From DATJBF01 sp035516795 (lineage in GTDB: Bacteria > Verrucomicrobiota > Verrucomicrobiia > Palsa-1439), in assembly GCA_035516795.1 (NCBI GenBank), contig DATIZX010000088.1, positions 1 through 64,000 of the forward strand: a DNA stretch of 64,000 nucleotides. The letters are read 5' to 3'. Within the stretch, counting starts at the first letter, position 1, and every line of letters begins with the position of its first letter. Below are positions 42,506-51,451 of this stretch, in pieces. The notes below the pieces were generated by a model, which saw only the letters and a list, made by a program, of their open reading frames with translations, had not been told where the DNA came from and made no database searches. A program made the position numbers and the translations under genes.

Positions 42506-43209
42506 TTGTGTCCGACGAGAGACATCCGAAAGAATGGGTGCTGGCGAATGGAGAAACCGCTCAGACCGGCACGCCCGGCCAGATCACGCAGTTCGGCGGG
42601 AGTAAAAGCCCGCTCACAAGACGCCGGGGCATCGAAGCGCGCGATGGGATTGCTGATGACGGTCTGCGCCATGATCTTGCTCAACGCGATTGCGATCCGA
42701 TTTCTCCTAAGATCGTTGATAATGTAGCCGCCGCGCGCAATATCGTGGATCCGCCGCAGGATTGCAACCACCTCACCTTCAGAAAAATGGTGGAGAGTCA
42801 GGGAACAAAGTACGAAGTCAAAGCTGTTGGGCCGATACGGAAGATGGAGCAGGTCTGCTTGTTCCAGGCGAATTTCTGGCCAGCCGTCCACGTTCTCGCG
42901 GGCAATCTGGAGGATTTCTGGATTGCGGTCGACGCCGGTAAGCTGCACACCGCGGCGGTTGGTCTTGGCCCAGCGCGCGATGGCCCCGGGAACATCAGCG
43001 GCGCCGGTACCAAGATCGAGAATGGTCATGGGCTCCTTTTTCGCGAAAGTTGTCAGGTAACTCAAGGGAATGCGATAACCGCCCAGGTAATGGTTGATCT
43101 TTTCGAGAACGCGCAGGTCAGCCCGCAAGAGCGTCGCATCGTTGCCACGGCGATCCATCATTTCAGGAACGGCAGGATCGAACCGTCGTGGCGGCACGAG
43201 GAAACTCAT
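42502..43209 (-). CDS. SAM-dependent class I methyltransferase (UbiE-like)
   Basis: The protein has 235 residues from ATG 43209, in an ATGA overlap with the PgeF gene. The SAM-binding motif is MTILDLGTGAADVPGAIARW (motif I), followed by 'LTGVDRNPEILQIARE' (motif II acidic loop), 'EQADLLHLPYRPNSFDFVLC' and 'SLTLHHFSEGEVVAILRRIH' (motif III). This is the pattern of small-molecule C- or O-methyltransferases near UbiE. The substrate is probably the product of the adjoining ketoacyl synthase and SRPBCC proteins. The N-terminus (FLVPPRRFDPAVPEMMDR) is typical of methyltransferases in polyketide-like clusters. Confidence 0.87.
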   Translation of the reverse strand: MSFLVPPRRFDPAVPEMMDRRGNDATLLRADLRVLEKINHYLGGYRIPLSYLTTFAKKEPMTILDLGTGAADVPGAIARWAKTNRRGVQLTGVDRNPEILQIARENVDGWPEIRLEQADLLHLPYRPNSFDFVLCSLTLHHFSEGEVVAILRRIHDIARGGYIINDLRRNRIAIALSKIMAQTVISNPIARFDAPASCERAFTPAELRDLAGRAGLSGFSIRQHPFFRMSLVGHK

Positions 43210-43814
43210 GATGGCTGGAGAGCCAGAAACGCCAGCATGCGTCCGGTCTTGCCCTTTTCGGCCCGGTAGGAGAAGTAGCGGTCGAGATGACAAGCCGTGC
43301 AGATCCGCGGATTATGAATGTCGCGAACCCCACAGTCGTGAAGCTGCTGCTCGATCGCGCTCCAAAGATCCATTTCGTAATGGCACGGGCCGATGGAAGG
43401 ACTGACGAAGGCGAGGCAATCGAGCGGTTGGGTGCCGAATGCACGTTGCATGGCGATGAGGGCATTGGCGGTCACATGGCCTTGCGTGCCTTTCTTGCCA
43501 GAGTGAATGAGGGCAATGGCCGGCGTGATCCGGTCCACAATGAAAACGGCGGCGCAATCCGCACAACGTACCACGAGGGGGAGGTTTGGCCGGCGTGTAA
43601 TCAGCGCATCCACATCGTCTATCGACGAGGGGTAGGTAACGATGGCGACGGCATTGCCATGCGGTTGCCCGGCGATGACGAATTGAGAGAACCCCAGCGA
43701 ATGGACCAGGCGTTGCTGAAATTCGTCCGACTTGGTGTCGTCCGTCGTCCGGAGAGTGAAAGCATGAACCACAAGCCCCAGTTCATCGAGCGGCGCGAAG
43801 GTTTCCAATTGCAT
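43206..43814 (-). CDS. pgeF: Peptidoglycan editing factor PgeF (laccase-domain/YfiH family)
   Basis: The protein has 202 residues from ATG 43814; a GTG at 43832 inside the TolC gene is possible. The family's metal-binding motifs are visible: 'AGQPHGNAVAIV' (His), 'LVVRCADCAAVFIVD' (Cys), 'HSGKKGTQGHV' and 'SIGPCHYEMD' (Cys-His). YfiH/PgeF purine nucleosidase- and amidase-type proteins were formerly called multicopper polyphenol oxidases; in E. coli PgeF keeps wrong amino acids out of the peptidoglycan stem. Its place inside a secondary-metabolite-like operon is odd and may be chance co-transcription. It overlaps the methyltransferase by ATGA and follows the TolC stop by 4 bases. Confidence 0.83.
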   Translation of the reverse strand: MQLETFAPLDELGLVVHAFTLRTTDDTKSDEFQQRLVHSLGFSQFVIAGQPHGNAVAIVTYPSSIDDVDALITRRPNLPLVVRCADCAAVFIVDRITPAIALIHSGKKGTQGHVTANALIAMQRAFGTQPLDCLAFVSPSIGPCHYEMDLWSAIEQQLHDCGVRDIHNPRICTACHLDRYFSYRAEKGKTGRMLAFLALQPS

Positions 43815-43818
43815 GGGA

Positions 43819-45171
43819 CTAATCGGCACCACGCACAGTCATGCCGGTCGCGCGTTCGAGGGCGGCGATGGCGACATTGTAATCGTAAAGTGCCTGTATT
43901 TCGTTGGAGCGTGCGTCCGTAAGCGCCGTCTGGGCGCTGAGGACATCGAGTTGCGTTCCCGTGCCCGCGCGAAAACGCGCCTCGGCCAGGCGCAGACTCT
44001 CCTCGGCTTCTTCCACCGTTTTCTTCTGCGCTTCGATCAATTCCAGGGTTTGGAGATAATCCGAATACGCCTGGCGGACCTCGAGTTCCACCTGGCGCCG
44101 CGTGTCGGCGTAATCGAGGTTGGCTTCTTGCAGGGTCGCTCGGGCCTGAGTCACGCGGCCGCGGGTCTGGAAGCCGTCAAAAATGGCCCAGTTCAACTGC
44201 GCGCCTACCGTCCAGCCTTCCCGGATGTCGCTGATCTCGTCGCTGAAACTGCTGTTGCGCCAGCCATAATCGGCGAACACCGTTCCTTCGGGCTTGTATC
44301 CCGCCGAAGCAACTTTCACGTTCGCCTCGGCAACGCCGATTTGCTGCTCGGCTTGCAGGAATTCGGGCCGGTGCGCGAGCGCCTGTTGCAGTGCCGTGGA
44401 CAAAACCCAATTGTGATGAACGTAGGCCAATTCGCCTTTGAAATTGATGGACGTAAATGCGTTCGTCTGGTTCTGAGAATCGATGGCCAGAAGTTTGACG
44501 AGCGCTTGCTTGCTGAGTCGGAGATCGTTCTGCGCGCGGATCAAAGGCGGCCGGGCGTTTTCCAGTTCGACTTGCGCACGGAGGACGTTAAATCGGGGCA
44601 CCGAACCCACATCGAAGCGGGACTGGGCGTCACGCAGTTGTTGTTCGAGAAGCGTGACGGACTGTTCCCGCACCTCAACTTGGGCCCGGTTCAAGAGGAT
44701 TTGATAAAAATTGGTGCGCACGCTCAGAACGACGTCTGCTACCGCCTTCTGAAAACCGAGAGCTGCGATCCGATCGGTCAGCTTGGCGGCGCGCAAGGCG
44801 GCTCTGACTTTCCCACCGGAATATACCAACTGAGAAATCTCAACCTGGGCGCTCCAAGGGCGTTCCTGGTTGACGAAGATGCCACTGCTGGCGCCCGGAA
44901 AACTGTCAATGCCACTTCTCTGGATTTGTTCATACTGGCCCGAAGCATTGACTTGCGGGACGGCTTGGGCCCGCACTTCCACGATGACGCCGTGGGTGCG
45001 ACGAATTTCCTCCTGCGCTTTGAGAATGGACGGATTCTGTTTCAGGGCCAGATCGAGGCAGTCCTGCAGTGTCAGGGTGCTGGGCAACGGCGGCGGGGAA
45101 CTGGCGGCCGGAATTGACGAGACGGTTACCAGGAAACTGAGGGCTAGCAAATTGCAGAGAAGGCGATTCAT
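43819..45171 (-). CDS. TolC-family outer membrane protein of the biosynthetic operon
   Basis: The protein has 450 residues from ATG 45171 (MNRLLCNLLALSFLVTVSSI signal peptide). The TolC signatures are 'LTLQDCLDLALKQNPSILKA' and, in the second repeat, 'ALQQALAHRPEFLQAEQQI', with 'FRAGTGTQLDVLSAQTALTD' near the C-terminus. It overlaps the TMTC-like gene by ATGA (45168-45171). No adaptor or pump gene accompanies it, so it either uses a partner encoded elsewhere or exports the operon's product in a way the window does not reveal. It is clearly distinct from the tandem pair at 1669-4523. Confidence 0.9.
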   Translation of the reverse strand: MNRLLCNLLALSFLVTVSSIPAASSPPPLPSTLTLQDCLDLALKQNPSILKAQEEIRRTHGVIVEVRAQAVPQVNASGQYEQIQRSGIDSFPGASSGIFVNQERPWSAQVEISQLVYSGGKVRAALRAAKLTDRIAALGFQKAVADVVLSVRTNFYQILLNRAQVEVREQSVTLLEQQLRDAQSRFDVGSVPRFNVLRAQVELENARPPLIRAQNDLRLSKQALVKLLAIDSQNQTNAFTSINFKGELAYVHHNWVLSTALQQALAHRPEFLQAEQQIGVAEANVKVASAGYKPEGTVFADYGWRNSSFSDEISDIREGWTVGAQLNWAIFDGFQTRGRVTQARATLQEANLDYADTRRQVELEVRQAYSDYLQTLELIEAQKKTVEEAEESLRLAEARFRAGTGTQLDVLSAQTALTDARSNEIQALYDYNVAIAALERATGMTVRGAD

Positions 45172-47468
45172 AGTGTTGGACTCGTTGTGGTCTGGTTTGG
45201 AATCAGGTTCTGAAAAAGTCCGGCTGGACAATGATAGTTTTGTAGCGCAGCGTGCTGCATTTGTCTGGCGAGGTCAAACTGTTTCGCTTGCACGAAAATC
45301 TGGACGAGCCCCGAGGCGGCGGAACAGAGATGGTTGTGGACGATGGCGCAGTCGGCGTTGAGACGCAGCTCGTTCCCGTTCTTCACAACCGCGCAACCTT
45401 CGCGATCGATTTTGCCATAGATTTCGGCGAGTGCCGATAGAGCATCTTTGCGGTTGCCATCGATCAACAGGGCTTGCACCAGTGTGACAGCGGCTTCCTC
45501 CGGGTGATTTGTGGAAAGATATAGGGAGGCAATGTTCAGATAGAGATCGGTGGACGTGGGAGTGAGATGGCGCGCCATGGAATACGCATTCAGAGCGTCC
45601 TGAAATTGACCCAACCGGGTATAGGTCAGCGCCAGATTGGAATAGATTTCTTGGTTGCCAATGTCGGGAATCTGATTGGGTGCGCGACCCCGGGCAAGTT
45701 CCTTATTGCGGTTGTCCTCGTTGAAGGCATGGTCCGATACCACCGCCTCCTTGAGCGTCGCGATCGACTTTTCATACCAGGAACGGGCGGACTTTGGGTC
45801 GGTCGGCGCCAGCAGGTCCCCTTGAATCCGATAATAAGCTCCCAGGTGGAGATAAACGATGCTGGCCCGATAGAGCGGTTTGTTGGCAGGTATTTCCTCG
45901 ATGATCGCACGCGCTTTTTGACCCTCTTCGATGATTCGACCGATGTCTGGAAAGGCGGGCGGATTCCGATCTTGATCTCGCTCGTAAAGGGCGTAAGCAA
46001 GGGATTTATGTGTCTTGAAACTGTCGGGACAGACCTGGACGGCTCTGGTCCAGAGTTCGACGTCATTTTCCCAGGCAGAATTCCGCCGGTACGACCGCAT
46101 CCCGCAAGCAGTCACGATCAAAACCAAGACGACCCCGGCGACCAACTGTGGATTGGCCCGTTGCGATGGGTTGCCGGGAGAAAGTCGTGGAACGATCCAT
46201 CGGCAAACGGCGTAGGTGGCGATGACGGCACATCCCGCAAAGCCGATGGACGGCAAATACATAAACCGTTCGGCCATGATGCTGCCAATAATGAAGACGA
46301 GGTTCGATGTGGGGAGGAAAGTCCCAAAGAATAAGAGGATGAAAAACGATAAAGGTTTGTTGCGGCGAAAATTGCGGACCGCCACCACGATTACGGCCAC
46401 CACGCAAATCAGTGCCACCAGCGCCTTGAAATCTTCCCACCGGCCAAAGAATTGCCAGGTCACCTTTGGAATCTGGTTGAACGAATAATCGCACGACAAG
46501 TGCCGCGGCCAGAGCAACAGCCAGAAATACTTGCCGATAACTTTGATCGCCGTCATACGCGCGGTCCAAAAGCTCCAACCAATCATCGGATTGTCCACAA
46601 ACGGGAGCTCCGGCGGACGCAACTTCTCGAAGATCCGGCTGCGGACAATCCAGAGAAACACAAACGGTGGAGCCAGTGCGACGTATCCCTTGATGGCAAA
46701 TTCCCGGAAATTTGCCACCAGATTGGCGAGCCAATTCGGACGCTTTCGCTGCAGCCGATACAAAAAGTCATAAAGCGCCATCAATCCCAGAACCGCCACC
46801 GCGCTCTCCTTGCAGAATTCGCCCACAGTTGTAATGAGCATCAGTGCTACGAGCCACGGCACCTTGCGCCAACCTTCCACGGTGGTGCTTTTCGCGTAGC
46901 ATAAAAACCCGCCGATGATCGCAGCAGCGGCGAACAAGTCGGCGCGTCCCACGATGTTGCTCACCGATTCGGTGACAATGGGATGAGTGGCAAACAGGGC
47001 GGCGATGAAGACCGCCGGCCAGAATGTTTCCATGAGCACCAACGCCAGGAAATACACGAGAACCGCATCAAGCCAATGCGCGAGGAAATTGACCCAGTGA
47101 TAATCCGTGGAATCGTTCGCGTTCCCGAGAATCGAGTAGTTGAACATGTAGGAGAGCGTCGTCAACGGCCGGTACAAGCCGCTGACCGCTTTGGGCCACC
47201 AATAATCCTGATGGAAAATCAACCCGCGATTCTCGGGTGTATCCTTCCGCAGTCGTGGGTCGTCTAGAATTATGAATTTATTATCGAGTGCGAAGCCCGT
47301 ATTGCGCAGGGTGTTGGAAAAGGTGAGGAGCACGACCATGCCCAAGGCGAGGGCTACGGCAATATGGCGCACCCGTCCCATCGAAGGCCACAAGACCTTC
47401 TTTGGGGCCATCGCGTGCCTGGCTGCCTTCATCTTGGAAGTCCGAGGCGTTTTTTGCGTTCGTTGCAT
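45168..47468 (-). CDS. TMTC/PMT-like membrane protein with C-terminal TPRs
   Basis: The 766-residue protein has about ten hydrophobic helices (residues 30-450), including 'VALALGMVVLLTFSNTL', 'FLAHWLDAVLVYFLALVLME' and 'LSFFILLFFGTFLPTSNLVF'. A soluble C-terminal part (about 480-766) carries TPR-like helices ('NLALTYTRLGQFQDALNAYS', 'NIASLYLSTNHPEEAAVTLV'). The luminal region 'LDDPRLRKDTPENRGLIFHQ', 'GLYRPLTTLSYMFNY' and 'ESVSNIVGRADLFAA' matches the DUF1736/TMTC family of GT-C-like putative O-mannosyltransferases. The exact start is uncertain: ATGs at 47432 and 47411 are alternatives. It is the first gene of the coupled operon. Confidence 0.85.
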   Translation of the reverse strand: MQRTQKTPRTSKMKAARHAMAPKKVLWPSMGRVRHIAVALALGMVVLLTFSNTLRNTGFALDNKFIILDDPRLRKDTPENRGLIFHQDYWWPKAVSGLYRPLTTLSYMFNYSILGNANDSTDYHWVNFLAHWLDAVLVYFLALVLMETFWPAVFIAALFATHPIVTESVSNIVGRADLFAAAAIIGGFLCYAKSTTVEGWRKVPWLVALMLITTVGEFCKESAVAVLGLMALYDFLYRLQRKRPNWLANLVANFREFAIKGYVALAPPFVFLWIVRSRIFEKLRPPELPFVDNPMIGWSFWTARMTAIKVIGKYFWLLLWPRHLSCDYSFNQIPKVTWQFFGRWEDFKALVALICVVAVIVVAVRNFRRNKPLSFFILLFFGTFLPTSNLVFIIGSIMAERFMYLPSIGFAGCAVIATYAVCRWIVPRLSPGNPSQRANPQLVAGVVLVLIVTACGMRSYRRNSAWENDVELWTRAVQVCPDSFKTHKSLAYALYERDQDRNPPAFPDIGRIIEEGQKARAIIEEIPANKPLYRASIVYLHLGAYYRIQGDLLAPTDPKSARSWYEKSIATLKEAVVSDHAFNEDNRNKELARGRAPNQIPDIGNQEIYSNLALTYTRLGQFQDALNAYSMARHLTPTSTDLYLNIASLYLSTNHPEEAAVTLVQALLIDGNRKDALSALAEIYGKIDREGCAVVKNGNELRLNADCAIVHNHLCSAASGLVQIFVQAKQFDLARQMQHAALQNYHCPAGLFQNLIPNQTTTSPTL

Positions 47469-47615
47469 GGCTCTGTATCTTTCCCGTGGTTTGGTCCCAC
47501 GGCGTGCGGCGCAAAAGTTTGTCAGCGGGAACGGTCAAAGTCAAAAGAGATTTGGCGGTGGCCACTGACCCTTTCCCTTTGGACAACCTGGCGATAATAT
47601 CCGGTCAATATCATC

Positions 47616-48509
47616 ATGCCCCAAAGTAACATTCTGGTAGGCACGGCCGGTTGGAGCTACCCCGATTGGCAAAACGTGGTATACCCGCGCACCGATTCTT
47701 CGGGACGGTTGCGGGCCGTAGCGGAGTACATGGATTGTGTGGAAGTGGACAGTTCCTTTTACCGGCCGCCTACGGCGCAGATGGCGACGAAGTGGCTGCG
47801 CACTGTTGGGGACCAGCCGGATTTTCGGTTCTTGGCGAAGGCTTGGCAGAGGTTCACTCACGACCGCCAAAGTCCATGGTCGCAACCGGAGTTCGACCTG
47901 TTTGCCAACGGCCTGTCGCCGTTGCACGAAGCAGAACGGCTGGAGGCGTTGCTCTTTCAATTCCCCTGGTCGTTCCGCAACGTGCCGGCGAACCGCGACT
48001 GGTTGAAGCGGGTTGGCGAGTCGTTTGCAGCATGGCCAGTGGCAATCGAAGTGCGGCATGATTCATGGCTCGGCGACGAGGTCCAGGATTTCTTCCGCGC
48101 CCAACAATTCATTGATTGTAACATCGACCAGCCGGCGTTGGCCCATTGCCTGCCGCTCAGTGAGTTCGTCACGAGCGGTACCGGCTATTTCCGGTTCCAC
48201 GGACGCAACGCGGAAAATTGGTTTCGTGACAAGCAGGAAGTGTACGGCGGCCGGTATGATTATCTGTACGCGGAATCCGAACTCGACGATGTTCTCGCCT
48301 GCGTTCGAGCCGTCGCCCAACGGACGAAGAAAACCTTTGTGATCTTCAACAATCACAAAGACGGGAAAGCGTTTGCCAACGCGCTGCAATTAAAAGCACG
48401 TCTTCAGCCTCAATCAAAGATTCGCGCACCGGCGGCTCTTCTCGCGCGCTTTCCATCCCTGGGGAAGGGGATCGTGCCGGGTGGCGAAGGACAATTGCCG
48501 CTCATTTGA
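47616..48509 (+). CDS. DUF72 (YecE-like) protein
   Basis: The 297-residue protein has the family's N-terminal signature ILVGTAGWSYPDWQNVVYP, then 'YMDCVEVDSSFYRPPTAQM', 'PDFRFLAKAWQRFTHDR', 'AIEVRHDSWLGDEVQDFF' and 'YFRFHGRNAENWF'. The fold is a TIM barrel of unknown chemistry; YecE-type proteins are widespread. Its last 100 bases overlap the end of mutY on the other strand. The last 30 residues (PAALLARFPSLGKGIVPGGE) look less conserved than the body. Confidence 0.87.
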   Translation: MPQSNILVGTAGWSYPDWQNVVYPRTDSSGRLRAVAEYMDCVEVDSSFYRPPTAQMATKWLRTVGDQPDFRFLAKAWQRFTHDRQSPWSQPEFDLFANGLSPLHEAERLEALLFQFPWSFRNVPANRDWLKRVGESFAAWPVAIEVRHDSWLGDEVQDFFRAQQFIDCNIDQPALAHCLPLSEFVTSGTGYFRFHGRNAENWFRDKQEVYGGRYDYLYAESELDDVLACVRAVAQRTKKTFVIFNNHKDGKAFANALQLKARLQPQSKIRAPAALLARFPSLGKGIVPGGEGQLPLI

Positions 48510-49564
48510 GGGCGCACCGAGAGAATCTGTTCCAGCGCACGCCGATGAGCCGCCGGCAAGGCCAGTCGCTCCAGATTTCTGGGGGAGACCCATCGTCGTG
48601 CTCCGTCTAATCTCACGTTTAGTCCCACCCGACCGTCAAATATTCGAAGCGTGATTCTGTGATTGGTGATTGTATGGCGCAGCACCAGTACCGGCTGCCG
48701 TGGCTGCGCTCGTTTCCGATCCAATGGCGGCAGCTCCCACATTCCGGCCAATAATCCCCTTGAAGGACGGCGCTGCAGCAGAATCCGACCGTTGCGCCGC
48801 ACCAGGACTGCGTCTTGCACAACCAATTTGTGCGCCTGTTGTCTACCGCGGTTCGGCAGCTCATCCTGCTTGCCTTTCGCTCGGGCAATGCATACGCGAT
48901 CCATTGGACAGACGGCGCACCGGGGATTTACCGGCGTGCAAACCAACGCCCCGAGCTCCATCAAGGCCTGATTGAATGTACCGGGATCGCTGACGGGCAG
49001 GATCTCGTCGGCCACGGTCCACAGCCACTTCTGCGTTGCCGGCTTCGTCACGTCGGCGCGTGAATTGAAGATCCTTGCGAATACGCGAGCGACGTTGCCG
49101 TCAACCAGCGGAACGCGCTGGCCAAAGGCGATGCTCGCGATGGCGCCTGCCGTGTACCGACCGATGCCGGGAAGTCTCTGCAATTCCTCGGCCGTCCGCG
49201 GAACTTTTCCATCATGCTGGCGTAGGAGAACTCTTGCCGCCCGGTGGAAATTCTTCGCACGGCTGTAGTATCCAAGTCCTTCCCAGAGTTTGAGTACGCG
49301 TCCATAAGGCGCTTTTGCGAGGGATTCCACGGTCGGAAAAGCGCGCAGCCAACGCTCGTAATGGTCGCGCACGGCTTCCACCCGCGTTTGTTGCAGCATA
49401 ATTTCGCTGACCCAGACTTTGTAGGGATCCCGCGTTTTTCGCCAGGGCAACTTCCGATGGTGTCGTTGGTACCAGCGCGAGAGAATGCAGTGGAAAGCGC
49501 GTCTGACTTCGGGATTGACCCCGCTCTTGCGTGCCAGAGTGAGGCTGTGGCATTGTGTCGTCAT
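48410..49564 (-). CDS. mutY: A/G-specific adenine glycosylase
   Basis: The protein has 384 residues from ATG 49564. Domains in order: the six-helix barrel with 'VSEIMLQQTRVEAVRDHYER' (catalytic Glu), the helix-hairpin-helix LPGIGRYTAGAIASIAFG, the catalytic aspartate region VDGNVARVFARI, the [4Fe-4S] loop C-x6-C-x2-C-x5-C (CTPVNPRCAVCPMDRVC), and a NUDIX-like C-terminal domain ('GRILLQRRPSRGLLAGMWEL'). It removes adenine opposite 8-oxoguanine. The start codon overlaps that of the divergent rnhC gene (CATG at 49562-49565). The 3' end overlaps the DUF72 gene. The N-terminus is about 20 residues longer than needed, but no better start exists inside. Confidence 0.92.
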   Translation of the reverse strand: MTTQCHSLTLARKSGVNPEVRRAFHCILSRWYQRHHRKLPWRKTRDPYKVWVSEIMLQQTRVEAVRDHYERWLRAFPTVESLAKAPYGRVLKLWEGLGYYSRAKNFHRAARVLLRQHDGKVPRTAEELQRLPGIGRYTAGAIASIAFGQRVPLVDGNVARVFARIFNSRADVTKPATQKWLWTVADEILPVSDPGTFNQALMELGALVCTPVNPRCAVCPMDRVCIARAKGKQDELPNRGRQQAHKLVVQDAVLVRRNGRILLQRRPSRGLLAGMWELPPLDRKRAQPRQPVLVLRHTITNHRITLRIFDGRVGLNVRLDGARRWVSPRNLERLALPAAHRRALEQILSVRPQMSGNCPSPPGTIPFPRDGKRARRAAGARIFD

Positions 49565-50510
49565 GGCCGAGCGCACATCCTACACATGCCTGCTTCCCGC
49601 TGACAAGATTCCGCAATTGAAGGCAGACCTGGAGACGCGAGGATTCATGTTTCGCGATCTTCCCTACGCGCATTTCGCCGCCGAACATCGACGCGAGAAG
49701 GTCAACGTGGCGCTTTACACCAGCGGCAAACTCGTCGTGCAAGGGAAGGGGACCACCGATTTCGTCCAGTTCTACCTCGAACCGCAATTGCTCGGGGAAG
49801 CCAGGCTGGGCTATGAGCACATTCTTGATCCGACGATGCTGGAGCCGCGTATCGGCGTGGATGAAAGCGGTAAGGGAGATTTCTTCGGGCCGTTAGTGGT
49901 CGCCGGCGTGTTCATTGGCGAAGCGGCCGCGCGAAATATGATGGAAATTGGCGTGCGCGACAGTAAACTGATTAAGAGCGACGCGCGGATCGGTGACATT
50001 GCCAAAGAAATTCGCGCCACTCCCGGTTGTTTGGCTGACATTGTTGCCATGAGCCCGGAAAAGTACAATCAATTGCACGCCAAGATGCGCAACGTGAACG
50101 ACATTCTCGGTTGGGGCCACGCCCGCGTGATCGAGAACCTGTTGGAACGCGTGGACAGCGCCAAGGGCGGCCCCGGCTGTCGCAAGGCGATCTCCGACCA
50201 ATTTGGGAATAAGCGCATCGTCCAGAGCGCGTTGATGGCTCGCGGCAAGAAGATCGAATTGGTCCAACGCCATCGAGCCGAGAGCGATCTGGCGGTGGCT
50301 GCGGCGTCGATTATTGCTCGTGACGAGTTTGTGAGACGGCTGCGCAAACTCGGCAAGGAATTTGGCGTCGAGTTGCCGAAGGGAGCCTCGACGGCGGTCG
50401 AGGAAGCCGCCCGGGAATTGGTGTCGAAACATGGACGTGAGGCGTTGGCGAAGGTGGCCAAAATGCATTTCCGCACCTCACAGAAAGTATTGGAGCAAAT
50501 GAAATCATGA
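49563..50510 (+). CDS. rnhC: Ribonuclease HIII
   Basis: The protein has 315 residues from ATG 49563. The N-terminal TBP-like substrate-binding domain (residues 1-95, 'VNVALYTSGKLVVQGKGTTD') is followed by the RNase H fold with 'IGVDESGKGDFFGPLVVAGV' (first acidic residues), 'GVRDSKLIKSD', and 'QRHRAESDLAVAAASIIARD'. The N-terminal domain and the DESGKGD motif mark type HIII rather than HII. It cuts RNA in RNA-DNA hybrids. The start codon shares three bases with the mutY start on the other strand. Its stop overlaps the next ATG (ATGA at 50507-50510). Confidence 0.92.
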   Translation: MAERTSYTCLLPADKIPQLKADLETRGFMFRDLPYAHFAAEHRREKVNVALYTSGKLVVQGKGTTDFVQFYLEPQLLGEARLGYEHILDPTMLEPRIGVDESGKGDFFGPLVVAGVFIGEAAARNMMEIGVRDSKLIKSDARIGDIAKEIRATPGCLADIVAMSPEKYNQLHAKMRNVNDILGWGHARVIENLLERVDSAKGGPGCRKAISDQFGNKRIVQSALMARGKKIELVQRHRAESDLAVAAASIIARDEFVRRLRKLGKEFGVELPKGASTAVEEAARELVSKHGREALAKVAKMHFRTSQKVLEQMKS

Positions 50511-50971
50511 AAGGCGCGATCATTCTTATTGTGGTTTTGGCAATTGGCTTTGGCTTGGTCCAGAGCATCAAGCTCTACAAAGCCAAATCCGATTTTACGG
50601 AGCGCGTGGACCACGAACTCGATTTCGTCGATAGTTCACCGGTTGCTACCGTGAAACACGATCTCGTGCAGGACGCGCAGAATTTCGGCATTCACCTCGT
50701 CCCGCAAGACATCCGGGTTTCCATGGAAGATACCGAGCAGCGTACCGTTGCCCAAAGGCTCGTGGCCAACAAACTCGGGACGCAATTCACCAACAAACGC
50801 ATCACGATCAGGGTCCACTACACAGCGCGGATCCTCGGAATCCCCTTTGGTGAGGACATCCTCAGCAGTGAGATCAAACAGGTCGAAGCCCCGCGGATGC
50901 CGATGAGTCCTGAAGAGCGGAAGCTGCTCGACCCGACGGGTACATCGGCGGGAGTGGACACCGGCCAATAA
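50507..50971 (+). CDS. Small membrane-anchored protein of unknown function
   Basis: The 154-residue protein has one N-terminal membrane helix (GAIILIVVLAIGFGLVQSI) and a periplasmic or cytosolic domain with 'YKAKSDFTERVDHELDFVDS', 'VPQDIRVSMEDTEQRTVAQR' and 'ITIRVHYTARILGIPFGEDI'. The shape resembles DUF4845-type proteins, but I cannot confirm the family. It is translationally coupled to rnhC through ATGA and followed 17 bp later by an FmdB-type gene. Function unknown. Confidence 0.75.
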   Translation: MKGAIILIVVLAIGFGLVQSIKLYKAKSDFTERVDHELDFVDSSPVATVKHDLVQDAQNFGIHLVPQDIRVSMEDTEQRTVAQRLVANKLGTQFTNKRITIRVHYTARILGIPFGEDILSSEIKQVEAPRMPMSPEERKLLDPTGTSAGVDTGQ

Positions 50972-50988
50972 TCGGTTAGAATCCAGCG

Positions 50989-51219
50989 ATGCCACTCTAC
51001 GAATTTGTCTGTTCCAAATGCGATAAAGACTTCGAACTACTGGTCCGTTCGAGCAAGTGGGAGGGGTCTGCCGCCTGCCCGCATTGTGGCTCGAAGAAAC
51101 TGACCAAGAAACTTTCCGTGTTCGCCTCCTCCGTCGCTTCATCAACTCCGTCCGCGCCCGCCTGCGGCATGAATCCCGGCGGCGGCTGTGGTTGCTGCGG
51201 TCCCCATCACCATCACTGA
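50989..51219 (+). CDS. FmdB-family zinc ribbon protein
   Basis: The 76-residue protein begins MPLYEFVCSKCDKDFELLVR and contains the second zinc knuckle ACPHCGSKKLTKKLS, the classic FmdB/CxxC zinc ribbon. The tail is rich in Gly, Cys and His (CGMNPGGGCGCCGPHHHH), also common in the family. These proteins were named after a putative regulator of formamidase, but the general role is unknown. It is the third gene of a plus-strand series after rnhC. Confidence 0.88.
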   Translation: MPLYEFVCSKCDKDFELLVRSSKWEGSAACPHCGSKKLTKKLSVFASSVASSTPSAPACGMNPGGGCGCCGPHHHH

Positions 51220-51451
51220 AGGTTAAGGCCGAAGCATAAGCGCTGGCTGAAGCCGCGATGATTTACCCGCCGAGCTTCTCATGTGGACTGGGCGGCGGCT
51301 GTTTGCGCAAGTCTTTGGCGAGTGCTCTGAGTTTTTCAGTGTTTACGGCTGTCAATACGCCAACGAGAATGGTTGCCGGCAAGCGTGGCCGCCCGGCAAA
51401 CAGACTGGTCTGATTGCCGAGGATTTGATAAATGTCAAACTTAGTGTTTTG

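Noticed and set aside
43813..45117. A 434-codon open frame on the plus strand
   Set aside because: It is antisense to a clear TolC gene with signal peptide and coupling to its neighbours; such mirror frames are common in G+C-rich genes.
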